The translations under genes were made by a program, and so were the position numbers. The notes under the pieces are model-generated. The model searched no databases. It saw only the letters and a program-made list of their open reading frames with translations, and was not told the origin of the DNA. Positions 1-12,239 of a stretch of 64,000 nt of DNA are shown here, one piece after another. Numbering within the stretch: the stretch's first letter is position 1; every line of letters starts with the position of its first letter. Source of the DNA: JBBROS01 sp963792675 (GTDB lineage: Bacteria; Pseudomonadota; Alphaproteobacteria; Acetobacterales; Acetobacteraceae); contig CAWBWT010000002.1 in assembly GCA_963792675.1 (NCBI GenBank), positions 2,480,001-2,544,000 of the forward strand, given 5' to 3'.

Positions 1-711
1 CACGACGCGCCGATGCCGATGGACTACTACGTGTGGCTGATCCGCGGGCCGGACCGGGCGGTGGTGGTCGATGTCGGCTTCACCGCCGCCGTCGCGGCGC
101 AGCGCAAGCGAGAGCATTTGCGCGACCCGGTCGAGTCGCTGCGGCTGCTGGACGTCGACCCCGACACCGTCCGCGACGTGGTGCTGACCCACCTGCACTA
201 CGACCACGTCGGCAACCTCGACCGCTTCCCCGCGGCGCAGTTCCACCTGCAGGAACCTGATCTCCACTATGCCGTCGGCCGCCACATGCGTTACCCGGTG
301 CTGCGCCACAGCTTCGAGGTGGACGACATCGTCGAGGTGGTGCGGCTCAACTACCAGGGCCGGGTGCGGCTCTATAACGGGCCCGTGCAGCTGGCGCCGG
401 GGATCGAGCTGCGGCCGGCGCCGGGTCATTCGGCGGGGCTGCAATTCGTGCGCGTGCACACCGCCCGCGGCTGGGTGGTGCTGGCATCCGACACGTCGCA
501 TTTCTACGAGAACATGGAGCAGTACCGGCCGTTCACGACCTGCGTCAACATTGCCGACATGATCGTCGGCCACGACCTGATCCGCGACGCGGCGCCGTCG
601 ATGCAGCACATCGTTCCCGGCCACGATCCCGAGGTGATGCGCCGCTATCCGGCCGCCCGTCCGCATCTGGAGGGCATCGCGGTTCGCCTCGATGTGGCCC
701 CATCCCAGTAA
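1..711 (+). CDS. MBL-fold hydrolase, N-acyl-homoserine lactonase-like (5' partial)
   Basis: Metallo-beta-lactamase fold hydrolase. The zinc-binding motif HLHYDH follows VVLT about 60 residues into the visible part, and later metal ligands are plausible at GHS and at the conserved D of ASDTSHF. The reading frame is open to base 1 (HDAP before the first visible Met), and relatives of this lactonase/AttM-like group carry about 30 further N-terminal residues, so the true start lies outside the window. The likely reaction is hydrolysis of a lactone or other ester; the substrate is not readable from sequence. It ends 33 bp before a small carboxymuconolactone decarboxylase family gene on the same strand, suggesting a two-gene unit. 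Confidence 0.8.
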   Translation, partial: HDAPMPMDYYVWLIRGPDRAVVVDVGFTAAVAAQRKREHLRDPVESLRLLDVDPDTVRDVVLTHLHYDHVGNLDRFPAAQFHLQEPDLHYAVGRHMRYPVLRHSFEVDDIVEVVRLNYQGRVRLYNGPVQLAPGIELRPAPGHSAGLQFVRVHTARGWVVLASDTSHFYENMEQYRPFTTCVNIADMIVGHDLIRDAAPSMQHIVPGHDPEVMRRYPAARPHLEGIAVRLDVAPSQ

Positions 712-744
712 TCCGACATCACGTAATCCGACAGGAGCACACCC

Positions 745-1071
745 ATGGCAACACCCCCGGCCCCCGCCCGCGAGCGCGTGCGCAAGTCCGTCCCGGCGCT
801 GATCGACTACACCGAGAAACTGATCTTCGGCGACGTCTGGGAGCGGCCCGGCCTCGGCAAGCGCGACCGCAGCCTGATCACCGTCGCCGCCCTCGTGTCG
901 TGCTATCGCCCGGAGCAGCTCGAGGGCCATCTCGGCCGCGCGCTCGACAACGGCGTCACCGCCGAGGAGCTGGCCGAGCTCATCACCCACCTGGCCTTCT
1001 ACACCGGCTGGCCCGGCGCCATGACGGCGGGCAGCGTGCTCACCAAGGTGCTCGAGGCGCGGCAGGCCTGA
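745..1071 (+). CDS. carboxymuconolactone decarboxylase (CMD) family protein
   Basis: A 108-residue all-helical CMD-family protein. The family signature region SLITVAALVSCYRPEQLEGH is followed by the helix VTAEELAELITHLAFYTGWP, which is typical of the 4-carboxymuconolactone decarboxylase branch. A single Cys lies in the first motif and there is no CxxC pair, so an AhpD-like peroxidase role is unlikely. An AGGAG Shine-Dalgarno precedes the ATG. It probably acts with the upstream lactonase-like hydrolase on a lactone or aromatic-acid derived substrate. That pairing is inferred from 33 bp spacing and same strand only. Confidence 0.8.
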   Translation: MATPPAPARERVRKSVPALIDYTEKLIFGDVWERPGLGKRDRSLITVAALVSCYRPEQLEGHLGRALDNGVTAEELAELITHLAFYTGWPGAMTAGSVLTKVLEARQA

Positions 1072-1153
1072 CCGCCGCCCGGTCGCGCCGGACGTGACGG
1101 CGGCGGTCCGAACCGGTTAGGCTTGGCGCAGGCGGGAGGACGAACGTCGCGAC

Positions 1154-2017
<864 letters not shown>

Positions 2018-2027
2018 TGTTGCAAGT

Positions 2028-2073
2028 GTTCGCTTGCGGTTCGGTTTTGCTCGGAATAGGGTTCGAACCGAAC
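2028..2073. promoter_or_regulatory. candidate GlpR operator cluster upstream of glpD
   Basis: The 74 bp between glpR and the glpD start hold two direct repeats of GTTCGnTT (at 2028 and 2038) and an inverted GTTCG-aac-CGAAC (2061-2073). GTTCG/CGAAC half sites resemble the enterobacterial GlpR operator core, and repeated TTCGnTT boxes are usual for DeoR proteins. The cluster sits just upstream of the likely GTG start, which suits repression of the glp operon. The sites are visible in sequence; the assignment to GlpR is inference. Confidence 0.5.
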
Positions 2074-2090
2074 AAAGCGAAAAGCGGACA

Positions 2091-3620
2091 GTGCAATCCG
2101 ATCGGATCTACGACCTTGTGGTCATCGGCGGGGGGATCAACGGCAGCGGCATCGCCCGCGATGCGGCGGGACGCGGCTGGTCGGTGCTGCTGTGCGAGCA
2201 GGGCGACCTCGGCGGCGGCACCTCGTCGGCGTCCACCAAACTGATCCATGGCGGCCTGCGCTACCTCGAGCACCGCGAGTTCCGCTTGGTGCGGGAAGCC
2301 TTGCTGGAGCGGGAAACGATCTGGCGCATTGCCCCTCACATCGTCTGGCCGCTGCGCTTCGTGCTGCCGCATAGCCCGGGGCAGCGGCCGGCCTGGATCC
2401 TGCGCGCCGGGCTGTTCCTGTACGACCATCTGGGCGGCCGACGGCTGTTGCCGAAAACCCGGACCCTGCACCTCAGGCGCGACCCGGCCGGAGCGCCGCT
2501 CAAGCCGAGCTTCGACCTCGCGTTCGAATATTCGGATTGCTGGGTCGAGGACAGCCGCATGGTGGTGCTGAACGCGCGCGACGCCGCCGACCGCGGCGCC
2601 GAGATCGCCGTCCGCACCCGGGTCGTCTCGGCCGCGCGTGAGGACGCGGGCTGGCTTGTGACGCTGCAGGATGAGGCGGGACGGCCGCGCGAGGTCCGCG
2701 CCCGCGCGCTGGTGAATGCCGCGGGCCCCTGGGTCGGCGACGTGCTATCGAACGTCATGCGCTCGAATGCCCCCGCCACGGTGCGGATGGTGCAAGGCAG
2801 CCACGTTGTGGTGCGCCGGCTGTACGAGCACGACCGCTGCTACATCTTCCAGAACGCCGACGGGCGCATCTTCTTCGCGATCCCGTATGAGACCGACTTC
2901 ACCCTGATCGGCACCACCGACCGCGACTACCACGGCGACCCCGCCGACGTGCACGCGACTCCGGAGGAGGTCGATTACATCTGCCGCGCCGCCAGCGAGT
3001 ATTTCGTCGCACCGGTGACGCCGGACCAGGTGGTGTGGTCCTATTCGGGCGTGCGGCCGCTCTACGACGACGGCGCGTCGGCGGCGCAGGAGGCGACCCG
3101 AGACTATGTGTTGAAGGTGGACGCCCCGTCCGGCGCCGGTGCCGTGTTGTCGGTGTTCGGCGGCAAGATCACCACCTACCGCCGCCTCGCCGAAGCGGCG
3201 CTGGAGCAGTTGGCACCCCATCTGCCGCCGCCGACCGGCCGCGCCGCCGGATGGACCGCGGCCGAGCCGCTGCCCGGCGGCGACTTCCCGCAAACCGGGT
3301 TCGACGCCGAAGTGGCGCGCCTCTCGGCCCGCACGCCGTTCCTGCCGGCGGCGATGGCCCGGCGCCTGGTCCGGGCCTACGGCACGCGTGCCGCCGCGAT
3401 CGTCGGCAACGCCCGGACCATGGACGACCTCGGCCGCGACTACGGCGCCGGGCTGACCGAGGCGGAGGTCGCCTACCTGCGCCGCAAGGAGTGGGCCACG
3501 CGCGCCGCCGACGTGGTGTGGCGCCGCTCGAAGCTCGGGTTGCGGCTGAGCCCGGCGCAGATCGAGGCGCTCGACGCGGCGATGGCCGGCGCCGGACATG
3601 CCGACCGGGCGGTGGCATGA
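2091..3620 (+). CDS. glpD: glycerol-3-phosphate dehydrogenase (aerobic)
   Basis: FAD-dependent membrane-associated enzyme oxidising glycerol-3-phosphate to DHAP and passing electrons to quinone. The N-terminal dinucleotide fold VVIGGGINGSGIARDAAGRG is followed by the GlpD hallmark STKLIHGGLRYLEH. Further family blocks are NAAGPWV, the FAIPYE segment, IGTTDRDYHGDP and the C-terminal GGKITTYRRLAEAAL. A GTG start at 2091 (VQSDRIYDLVVIGGG) is chosen because it begins just ahead of the FAD fold. An upstream ATG at 2034 would add 19 residues rich in Arg and would overlap the operator-like repeats. The stop overlaps the start of the first ABC ATPase (ATGA). Confidence 0.93.
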   Translation: MQSDRIYDLVVIGGGINGSGIARDAAGRGWSVLLCEQGDLGGGTSSASTKLIHGGLRYLEHREFRLVREALLERETIWRIAPHIVWPLRFVLPHSPGQRPAWILRAGLFLYDHLGGRRLLPKTRTLHLRRDPAGAPLKPSFDLAFEYSDCWVEDSRMVVLNARDAADRGAEIAVRTRVVSAAREDAGWLVTLQDEAGRPREVRARALVNAAGPWVGDVLSNVMRSNAPATVRMVQGSHVVVRRLYEHDRCYIFQNADGRIFFAIPYETDFTLIGTTDRDYHGDPADVHATPEEVDYICRAASEYFVAPVTPDQVVWSYSGVRPLYDDGASAAQEATRDYVLKVDAPSGAGAVLSVFGGKITTYRRLAEAALEQLAPHLPPPTGRAAGWTAAEPLPGGDFPQTGFDAEVARLSARTPFLPAAMARRLVRAYGTRAAAIVGNARTMDDLGRDYGAGLTEAEVAYLRRKEWATRAADVVWRRSKLGLRLSPAQIEALDAAMAGAGHADRAVA

Positions 3621-4653
3621 GTCTGGTGCTCGAAAGCGTCGGCATGGGCCTGCCGGGTGCGACCGTGCTGGATAACGTGTCGATGACGCTCGAGCGCGGC
3701 ACGCTGAACGTGCTGCTGGGGCCGACACTCTCGGGCAAGACGTCGCTGATGCGGGTGATGGGCGGGCTCGACCGGCCGGACACCGGAAAAATACTGCTGG
3801 ACGGTGCCGACGTCACCGGCGTGCCGGTGCGGCAGCGCTCGGTGGCGATGGTCTATCAGCAATTCGTCAACTACCCGACGTTGAGCGTCTACGAGAACAT
3901 TGCCTCGCCGCTGCGGGTGGCCGGCTTGAAGCGGGCGGAGATCGAGGCGCGGGTCGGCGAGGCGGCGCGGCTGCTGCGGCTGGAGCCGCTGCTGCGGCGG
4001 CTGCCGGGTGCGCTGTCGGGCGGGCAGCAGCAGCGGACGGCGATCGCCCGCGCGCTGGTGAAGCGGGCGTCGCTCGTGTTGCTGGACGAGCCGCTGGCCA
4101 ACCTCGACTACAAGCTGCGCGAAGAGCTGCGGGAGGAGTTGCCGCCGCTATTCGCCCGCACCGGCGCCATCCTGGTCTATGCCACGACCGAGCCGGCCGA
4201 GGCGCTGCTGCTCGGCGGGCGCACGACGACGCTGTGGGAGGGCCGGGTCACCCAAAGCGGGCCGACCGCCGCGGTGTATCGCCGGCCGGAGACGCTGGAG
4301 GCGGCGCGGGTGTTCAGCGATCCGCCGCTGAATGAGGCCGCCGCCGCCTTGCCGGGCCTGCCCGCGGGCGCTGCCCGGGTTGGGTTCCGCGCCGAGCACT
4401 TGGTGCTGGGTCCGCCGCCGCCCGGCGCGCTCGGCTTCGACGGCACCGTGTCGGTGACCGAGATCACCGGCTCCGAGAGTTTCGTCCACGTCGACGTGGG
4501 GCCGGATCGCTGGGTGGCGCTGGTGCGCGGCGTCGTGGACCTGCCGCCGGGGCAGCCGGTGCGGCTCCATGTGAACCCGGCGCACGTGATGGCGTTCGAC
4601 GCCGCCGGCCGTTTCCTGTCCGGCGTGCAGCGCCCGGTCGAGGCGGCGGCCTG

Positions 4654-4654
<1 letters not shown>
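3617..4654 (+). CDS. glpS: glycerol ABC importer ATP-binding protein GlpS
   Basis: A 345-residue ATPase of the CUT1-like family with a C-terminal TOBE-type regulatory domain. Walker A is GPTLSGKT (residues 35-42), the Q-loop is at Q81-Q82, the signature LSGGQ is canonical (133-137), and Walker B is LVLLDEP (153-159). The H-loop is not canonical: the segment reads VYATTEPAEA where partners read VYVTHDQTEA, so Thr191 replaces the switch His. The start codon overlaps the glpD stop and the stop overlaps the glpT start, implying coupled translation. It would pair with GlpT as a heterodimer energising the GlpPQ permease, as known for rhizobial GlpSTPQV. Confidence 0.88.
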
Positions 4655-5731
<1,077 letters not shown>

Positions 5732-5741
5732 AACGCTCGTC

Positions 5742-6632
5742 ATGAAGCCTTTGGACAACCGTGCCTGGCTGCTGGTGCTGCCGGTGTTTGTGGTGGTGCT
5801 GTTCTCGGCGCTGCTGCCGCTGATGACGGTGGTCAACTACTCGGTCCAGGACAGCTTCGGCAACAACCAGTTCTTCTGGAACGGCATGGGCTGGTTCCGC
5901 GAGCTGCTCGACCCCTCGAGCGAGCTCGGCGGCCGTTTCCTCGACGCTCTGGCGCGCAACCTGGTGTTCTCCGCGATCATCCTGGCGATCGAGGTGCCGC
6001 TCGGCATCCTGGTGGCCCTGTGCATGCCGCGCGACGGCTGGCGGCTGGCCGCGACCTTGGTGGTGATGGCGCTGCCGCTGCTGGTGCCGTGGAACGTGGT
6101 CGGCACGATCTGGCAGGTGTTCGCCCGCACCGACATCGGCCTGTTCGGCGCCGCGGTGAACGCGCTCGGCATCGACTACAACTACGCCGGCGACGCGACC
6201 GCGGCCTGGTTCACCGTCATCATCATGGACGTGTGGCACTGGACCTCGCTGGTCGCCTTGCTGTGCTTCGCCGGGCTGCGCGCCATTCCTGACGCCTACT
6301 ACCAGGCGGCGCGGATCGACGGCGCCAGCCGCTGGTCGGTGTTCCGCAACATCGAGCTGCCGAAGCTGAAGCGCGTGCTGGTGATCGGTATACTCCTACG
6401 CTTCATCGACAGCTTCATGATCTACACCGAGCCGTTCGTCGTGACGGGCGGCGGCCCCGGCAACTCGACCACGTTCCTGTCGATCGACTTGGTGAAGCTG
6501 GCGCTCGGGCAGTTCGACCTCGGCAAGGCCGCGGCGATGAGCCTCGTCTACAACCTCATGACGCTGCTGGTGTGCTGGATCTTCTTCACCGCCATGACCC
6601 AGCTCGACGCGCCGAAGGAGCCGACGTCGTGA
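5742..6632 (+). CDS. glpP: glycerol ABC importer permease GlpP
   Basis: A 296-residue inner-membrane permease of the MalF/UgpA type with about six membrane segments. The first is WLLVLPVFVVVLFSALLPL near the N-terminus. The EAA coupling loop is visible as YYQAARIDGASRWSVFRNIE, the cytoplasmic helix that docks on the ATPases. It lies 10 bp after glpT and its stop overlaps the GTG start of glpQ. With GlpQ it forms the translocation pore for glycerol. Substrate assignment rests on operon context with glpD, glpK and glpR and on similarity to the GlpSTPQV system. Confidence 0.88.
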   Translation: MKPLDNRAWLLVLPVFVVVLFSALLPLMTVVNYSVQDSFGNNQFFWNGMGWFRELLDPSSELGGRFLDALARNLVFSAIILAIEVPLGILVALCMPRDGWRLAATLVVMALPLLVPWNVVGTIWQVFARTDIGLFGAAVNALGIDYNYAGDATAAWFTVIIMDVWHWTSLVALLCFAGLRAIPDAYYQAARIDGASRWSVFRNIELPKLKRVLVIGILLRFIDSFMIYTEPFVVTGGGPGNSTTFLSIDLVKLALGQFDLGKAAAMSLVYNLMTLLVCWIFFTAMTQLDAPKEPTS

Positions 6633-7426
6633 GGGCGCGGCGCGTCATCCTCGGGCTTTATCTCCTGGGGCTGAGCCTGCCGATCTACTGGCTCGTCAAC
6701 ATGAGCTTCAAGACCAACACCGAGATCACCGCGGGCGTCTCGTTGTGGCCGCATGCGCCGACGCTCGCGAACTACGTGCGGATCTTCACCGACCCGTCCT
6801 GGTACGACGGCTACATCAACTCGCTGACCTACGTGCTGATCAACACCGTGCTGTCGCTCGCCTGCGCGCTGCCGGCCGCCTACGCGTTCAGCCGCTACCG
6901 CTTCCTCGGCGACAAGCACCTCTTCTTCTGGCTGCTGTCGAACCGGATGGCGCCTCCGGCGGTGTTCGCGCTGCCGTTCTTCAACCTGTATTCCGCCGTC
7001 GGGCTGTTCGACACGCCTTGGGCGATCGCGCTGGCGCATTGCCTGTTCAATGTGCCGCTGGCGGTGTGGATCCTGGAAGGGTTCATGTCCGGAGTGCCGC
7101 GCGAGATCGACGAGACGGCGCAGATCGACGGCTACTCGTTCCCGCGCTTCTTCTTCCGCATCTTCATCCCGCTGATCGCCAACGGCATCGGCGTCGCTGC
7201 TTTCTTCTGCTTCATGTTCAGTTGGGTCGAGCTGCTGCTGGCGCGCACGCTGACGACGGTGAACGCGAAGCCGATCGCCGCCATCATGACCCGGACGATT
7301 TCGGCGGCGGGCATGGATTGGGGGCTGCTGGCGGCGGCCGGCGTGCTGACGCTGCTGCCCGGCGCCTTGGTGATCTGGTTCGTGCGCAATCACATCGCCA
7401 AGGGCTTTGCCCTGGGGCGCGTATGA
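6629..7426 (+). CDS. glpQ: glycerol ABC importer permease GlpQ
   Basis: A 265-residue permease of the MalG/UgpE type. An N-terminal membrane segment VILGLYLLGLSLPIYWLV is followed by a periplasmic stretch and a core of about five more segments. The EAA loop reads IDETAQIDGYSFPRFFFRI. The GTG at 6629 overlaps the glpP stop (GTGA) and starts right before the first membrane helix; an upstream ATG in the same frame would lie inside glpP and add a non-conserved Arg-rich leader. It is the second half of the glycerol translocation channel and overlaps the next small gene by ATGA. Confidence 0.87.
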   Translation: MRARRVILGLYLLGLSLPIYWLVNMSFKTNTEITAGVSLWPHAPTLANYVRIFTDPSWYDGYINSLTYVLINTVLSLACALPAAYAFSRYRFLGDKHLFFWLLSNRMAPPAVFALPFFNLYSAVGLFDTPWAIALAHCLFNVPLAVWILEGFMSGVPREIDETAQIDGYSFPRFFFRIFIPLIANGIGVAAFFCFMFSWVELLLARTLTTVNAKPIAAIMTRTISAAGMDWGLLAAAGVLTLLPGALVIWFVRNHIAKGFALGRV

Positions 7427-7713
7427 CCGACGCGCCCGCCTTCGCCTGGATGGCCTGGACCTGGCAGACGGCGCTGTTCTTCGTGCTGATCGCCGGGATG
7501 CTCGCGGTCATGACGGCGCTCGCGGTGTGGCGGCCGGAGCTGCCGCGGCGCGGCATCCTGCGCTTCCCGACCACGCGCGGCGACCGGCTGTTCGTGACCT
7601 TGCTCGGGGCGGCCGTCATCCACGTGCTCTGGATCGGGTTCGGCGGCGCCGACGCCTGGCCCGCCATCGTTGCGTCGGTCCTGTTCGGGGTGGCAATGTT
7701 CCGCTGGGCCTAG
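7423..7713 (+). CDS. small membrane protein of the glycerol transporter operon (DUF2160-type)
   Basis: A 96-residue protein with three hydrophobic segments: one near residues 15-38, one about 57-72 and one at the C-terminus. A conserved-looking cytoplasmic turn LPRRGILRFPTTRGDRLF lies between the first two. Its position between glpQ and glpV is the standard place of the DUF2160 protein in GlpSTPQV operons. The ATG overlaps the glpQ stop. Its biochemical role is unknown; as an accessory or assembly subunit of the permease it would act in the inner membrane, but this is inference from synteny. Confidence 0.78.
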   Translation: MTDAPAFAWMAWTWQTALFFVLIAGMLAVMTALAVWRPELPRRGILRFPTTRGDRLFVTLLGAAVIHVLWIGFGGADAWPAIVASVLFGVAMFRWA

Positions 7714-7761
7714 ATAAAACGCGGCCGGCATGGGGCGGGCCGCAAGGGGGAGAAAACGAAC

Positions 7762-9513
<1,752 letters not shown>

Positions 9514-9521
9514 ACTCAAGG

Positions 9522-9632
9522 CCAGGGGCTTTGCCCCTGGACCCCACCAAAGGCGAGCCTTTGGAATCCTCTACTTGGGTCCGGGAGGTCCGGGGCCCCT
9601 CGGCCCCGGCGGGGTCCGGGGCAGAGCCCCGG
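9522..9632. repeat. GC-rich multi-hairpin repeat element, copy 1
   Basis: Three perfect hairpins stand in a row. They are CCAGGGGC-ttt-GCCCCTGG (9522-9540), CCAAAGGC-ga-GCCTTTGG (9547-9564) and CCGGGGC-aga-GCCCCGG (9616-9632), separated by ACCCC-like spacers and a GGGGCCCC palindrome. The same architecture recurs at about 37.9 and 43.66 kb. It fills the glpV-glpK interval and could act as a transcription attenuator or mRNA stabiliser. I associate this repeat type with Acetobacteraceae genomes, from general knowledge and not from a search. Confidence 0.75.
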
Positions 9633-9653
9633 CCTTCCTTGGAAATTACAGCC

Positions 9654-11153
9654 ATGACCATACTCGCCCTGGACCAGGGAACCTCCTCCTCCCGCGCCAT
9701 CGTGTTCGGCGCCGACGTCGAGCCGCTGGCGCAGTGCTCGGCCGAGTTCCCGCAGCACTACCCGCACCCCGGCTGGGTGGAGCACGACCCCGAGGATCTG
9801 TGGCGCACCACGCTCGAGACCGCCCGCGCCGCCTTGCAGCAGGCCCAGGTGGACGCCTCCTCGCTCGCCGCGATCGGCATCGCCAACCAGCGCGAGACGG
9901 TCGTGCTGTGGGATCGCGCCACCGGCCGCGCCGTGCACAACGCCATCGTCTGGCAGGACCGCCGCACCGCGGCCGCCTGCGCCGCGCTCACCAACGCCGG
10001 GCACGGCGAGCTGATCCAGGCCCGCACCGGGCTGGTGATCGACCCCTATTTCTCCGCGACCAAGCTCGGCTGGCTGCTCGACAGCGTGCCCGGCGCGCGC
10101 GAAGCAGCCGAGGCGGGGCGGCTCGCCTTCGGCACCGTCGACAGCTTCCTGCTCTGGCGGCTGACCGACGGGCAGGTGCACGCCACCGACGCCACCAACG
10201 CGTCGCGCACCATGCTGCTCGACATCCACACCGGGCAATGGGACCCGGAGCTGCTCGACCTGTTCCGCATCCCGGCGGCCGTGCTGCCCGAGGTGCGCGA
10301 CACCGCCGGCGCATTCGGCACCGCCTCGGCCGAGCATTTCGGCGCGGCGTTGCCGATCCGGTCCATGGTCGGCGACCAGCAGGGCGCCTTGGTCGGCCAG
10401 GGCTGCGTCGCGCCCGGGATGCTGAAGTCCACCTACGGCACCGGCTGCTTCGCGCTGCTGCATACCGGGGAGCGCCCGGTCCGCTCGTCGCACCGGCTGC
10501 TGACCACCATCGCGCTGCAACGGGCGGGACGCCGCACCTACGCGCTCGAAGGCTCCATCTTCGTCGCCGGCGCCGCGGTGCAATGGCTGCGCGACGGTCT
10601 CGGCGTCATCAAGCAGGCCGCCGAGGTCGGCGACTTGGCCGCGCAGGCCGACCCGGCGCAGGACGTCTACCTGGTCCCGGCCTTCGTGGGGCTCGGCGCG
10701 CCGCATTGGGACTCCGAGGCCAAGGGGCTGCTGGTCGGCATCACCCGCAACACCGGACGCGCCGAGTTGGCACGGGCGGCGCTGGAGTGCGTGGCGCACC
10801 AAACGCACGACCTGCTCGGCGCGATGCGGTCGGACCTCGACGAGGCCGGGTTGGAGGCCGGGACCGGCGTGCTGCGGGTCGATGGCGGCATGTGCGCGTC
10901 GGACTGGACGATGCAGTTCCTTGCCGACACGCTCGACTTGCCGGTGGACCGGCCGCGCTCGCTGGAAACGACGGCGCTCGGCGCGGCCTACCTCGCAGGC
11001 CTCGCGGCCGGCGTGTATCCGGAGCCTGACGCGTTCGCCCGGTCCTGGAGTGCGGCGCGCCGGTTCGAGCCGCGGGGTGACACCGCGGAACGGGAGCGTC
11101 GGCGGGCGGGCTGGCAAGACGCGGTGGAGCGGTCGCGCAGCCGGGCCGGGTAG
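9654..11153 (+). CDS. glpK: glycerol kinase
   Basis: A 499-residue FGGY kinase phosphorylating glycerol to glycerol-3-phosphate, the substrate of GlpD in the same cluster. The N-terminal phosphate loop is LALDQGTSSSRAIVF. GWVEHDPEDLW and GIANQRETVVLWDR follow, and the mid-protein FGGY region includes VGDQQGALVGQGC and STYGTGCF. The C-terminal ATPase half has GLLVGITRNT and LRVDGGMCASDW. The ATG at 9654 is chosen because it starts immediately at the conserved MTILALDQGT; upstream in-frame sequence is the repeat element. It is the last gene of the glycerol operon. Confidence 0.95.
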   Translation: MTILALDQGTSSSRAIVFGADVEPLAQCSAEFPQHYPHPGWVEHDPEDLWRTTLETARAALQQAQVDASSLAAIGIANQRETVVLWDRATGRAVHNAIVWQDRRTAAACAALTNAGHGELIQARTGLVIDPYFSATKLGWLLDSVPGAREAAEAGRLAFGTVDSFLLWRLTDGQVHATDATNASRTMLLDIHTGQWDPELLDLFRIPAAVLPEVRDTAGAFGTASAEHFGAALPIRSMVGDQQGALVGQGCVAPGMLKSTYGTGCFALLHTGERPVRSSHRLLTTIALQRAGRRTYALEGSIFVAGAAVQWLRDGLGVIKQAAEVGDLAAQADPAQDVYLVPAFVGLGAPHWDSEAKGLLVGITRNTGRAELARAALECVAHQTHDLLGAMRSDLDEAGLEAGTGVLRVDGGMCASDWTMQFLADTLDLPVDRPRSLETTALGAAYLAGLAAGVYPEPDAFARSWSAARRFEPRGDTAERERRRAGWQDAVERSRSRAG

Positions 11154-11164
11154 AAGCGAGGCGG

Positions 11165-11189
11165 AGCGCGACCCCGTCGGGGACGCGCT
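11165..11189. terminator. hairpin between convergent glpK and tonB
   Basis: An inverted repeat AGCGCG-a-CCCC-gtc-GGGG-a-CGCGCT lies in the 53 bp between the convergent glpK and tonB-like genes. There is no clear T-tract on either side. Position and stem strength suit a bidirectional terminator. Confidence 0.5.
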
Positions 11190-11206
11190 GGCCCAGACCT
11201 CCGATC

Positions 11207-12205
11207 CTATTCCAGCGTGTAAACCACGCGGACGGCGATGCGCGCCTCGGCTTGCGGCATGTCGGGCGGGAAGGGCGGCACGTGGCCGCCGCTCAGCAAG
11301 GCCAGCACCGCATCGTCCAAGATCGTGGAGCCCGAGCTGCTGGTCACCATGGCGTCGCCGACCCTGCCATCGTGGGCGACGGCGAAACTGACGCCGACCG
11401 CACCGGCCTCGCCGCGCCGCCGTGCGGCATCGGGGTAGCGCTTGTGCTCCTGCAGCCAGGTGACGACCGCGCGACGCCAGGACGGGCTGATCGCCGCGGC
11501 CGCCGCCGGCGGCGCGGCTATCGCGGGGGGCGCGACCGGTGCGGGTGCGGCGGCGGCCGGAGACGACGGACGACCCGGCATCGGCGGCGGGGTTGGTTCC
11601 GACGCCGGTGCGGCTCGGTCGGTGGTCGTTTTCGGGCGGGTTGCCGGTCGCATTGGTGGCGGCCGGCGGACGGCTGGCGCGGGGGCCGGCGGCGGCGGCA
11701 CGATGGGCGCGACGATCGGCGGCGGCGGGTCGGCTGCAACCGGCGGGGACGGCTCAGCCTGGCTGGCCGCTTGCGGCGGCTCGGCCGGCGTCGGCGCCGC
11801 CGCCTCGGGCGGCAGGCCGGGGATCGGCGCCTCAAGCAACGCCGGGTCGGGGACGGGCGCCTCAAGGGGCGCTGGGTCGGGAACGGGCGCCTCGGCGGGC
11901 GCCGGGTCGAACGGTGCCGCCGAAACGGGCGCGGGGGCGGGGACCGGTGCCGCTTCGAACACCATCTCGAGGCGCTCGGCGGCCGGCCCCGGATCGTGCG
12001 CCGGCCGCGGCGCGCCGAACCATAGCAGCAGCCCGAGCAGGGCCACATGCGCCAGCGAAGAACCGGTCAGCGCCGCCCCGTGGCCCGGGCCGGCCCGACG
12101 CGACAACAGCGGCGCGCGCACCGGCATCGCCACGACCGGCGACTGATCGAGCCAAAGCGGGCCTTGCCCGGTTCCCGCGGACGATGCGGCCGCCTGGCTG
12201 CTCAC
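11207..12205 (-). CDS. TonB family energy transducer
   Basis: A 332-residue TonB-type protein. A cytoplasmic N-terminus is followed by one membrane anchor (SSLAHVALLGLLLWFG, about residues 48-63), a very long Pro/Ala-rich periplasmic spacer of about 160 residues, and a C-terminal TonB domain. That domain contains the recognisable YPDAARRRGEAGAVGVSF and VSSSGSTILDDAVLALL-like segments. It would carry proton-motive energy to outer-membrane receptors. No ExbB/ExbD or receptor is adjacent. The spacer holds three near-identical ten-residue repeats built on EAPVPDPAPL. It is last of a three-gene minus-strand unit, 34 bp after the 121-residue secreted protein. Confidence 0.85.
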   Translation of the reverse strand: MSSQAAASSAGTGQGPLWLDQSPVVAMPVRAPLLSRRAGPGHGAALTGSSLAHVALLGLLLWFGAPRPAHDPGPAAERLEMVFEAAPVPAPAPVSAAPFDPAPAEAPVPDPAPLEAPVPDPALLEAPIPGLPPEAAAPTPAEPPQAASQAEPSPPVAADPPPPIVAPIVPPPPAPAPAVRRPPPMRPATRPKTTTDRAAPASEPTPPPMPGRPSSPAAAAPAPVAPPAIAAPPAAAAAISPSWRRAVVTWLQEHKRYPDAARRRGEAGAVGVSFAVAHDGRVGDAMVTSSSGSTILDDAVLALLSGGHVPPFPPDMPQAEARIAVRVVYTLE

Positions 12206-12239
12206 GACCGTCGCGCGACCTCGTCGGAGGCGGCCGGGG

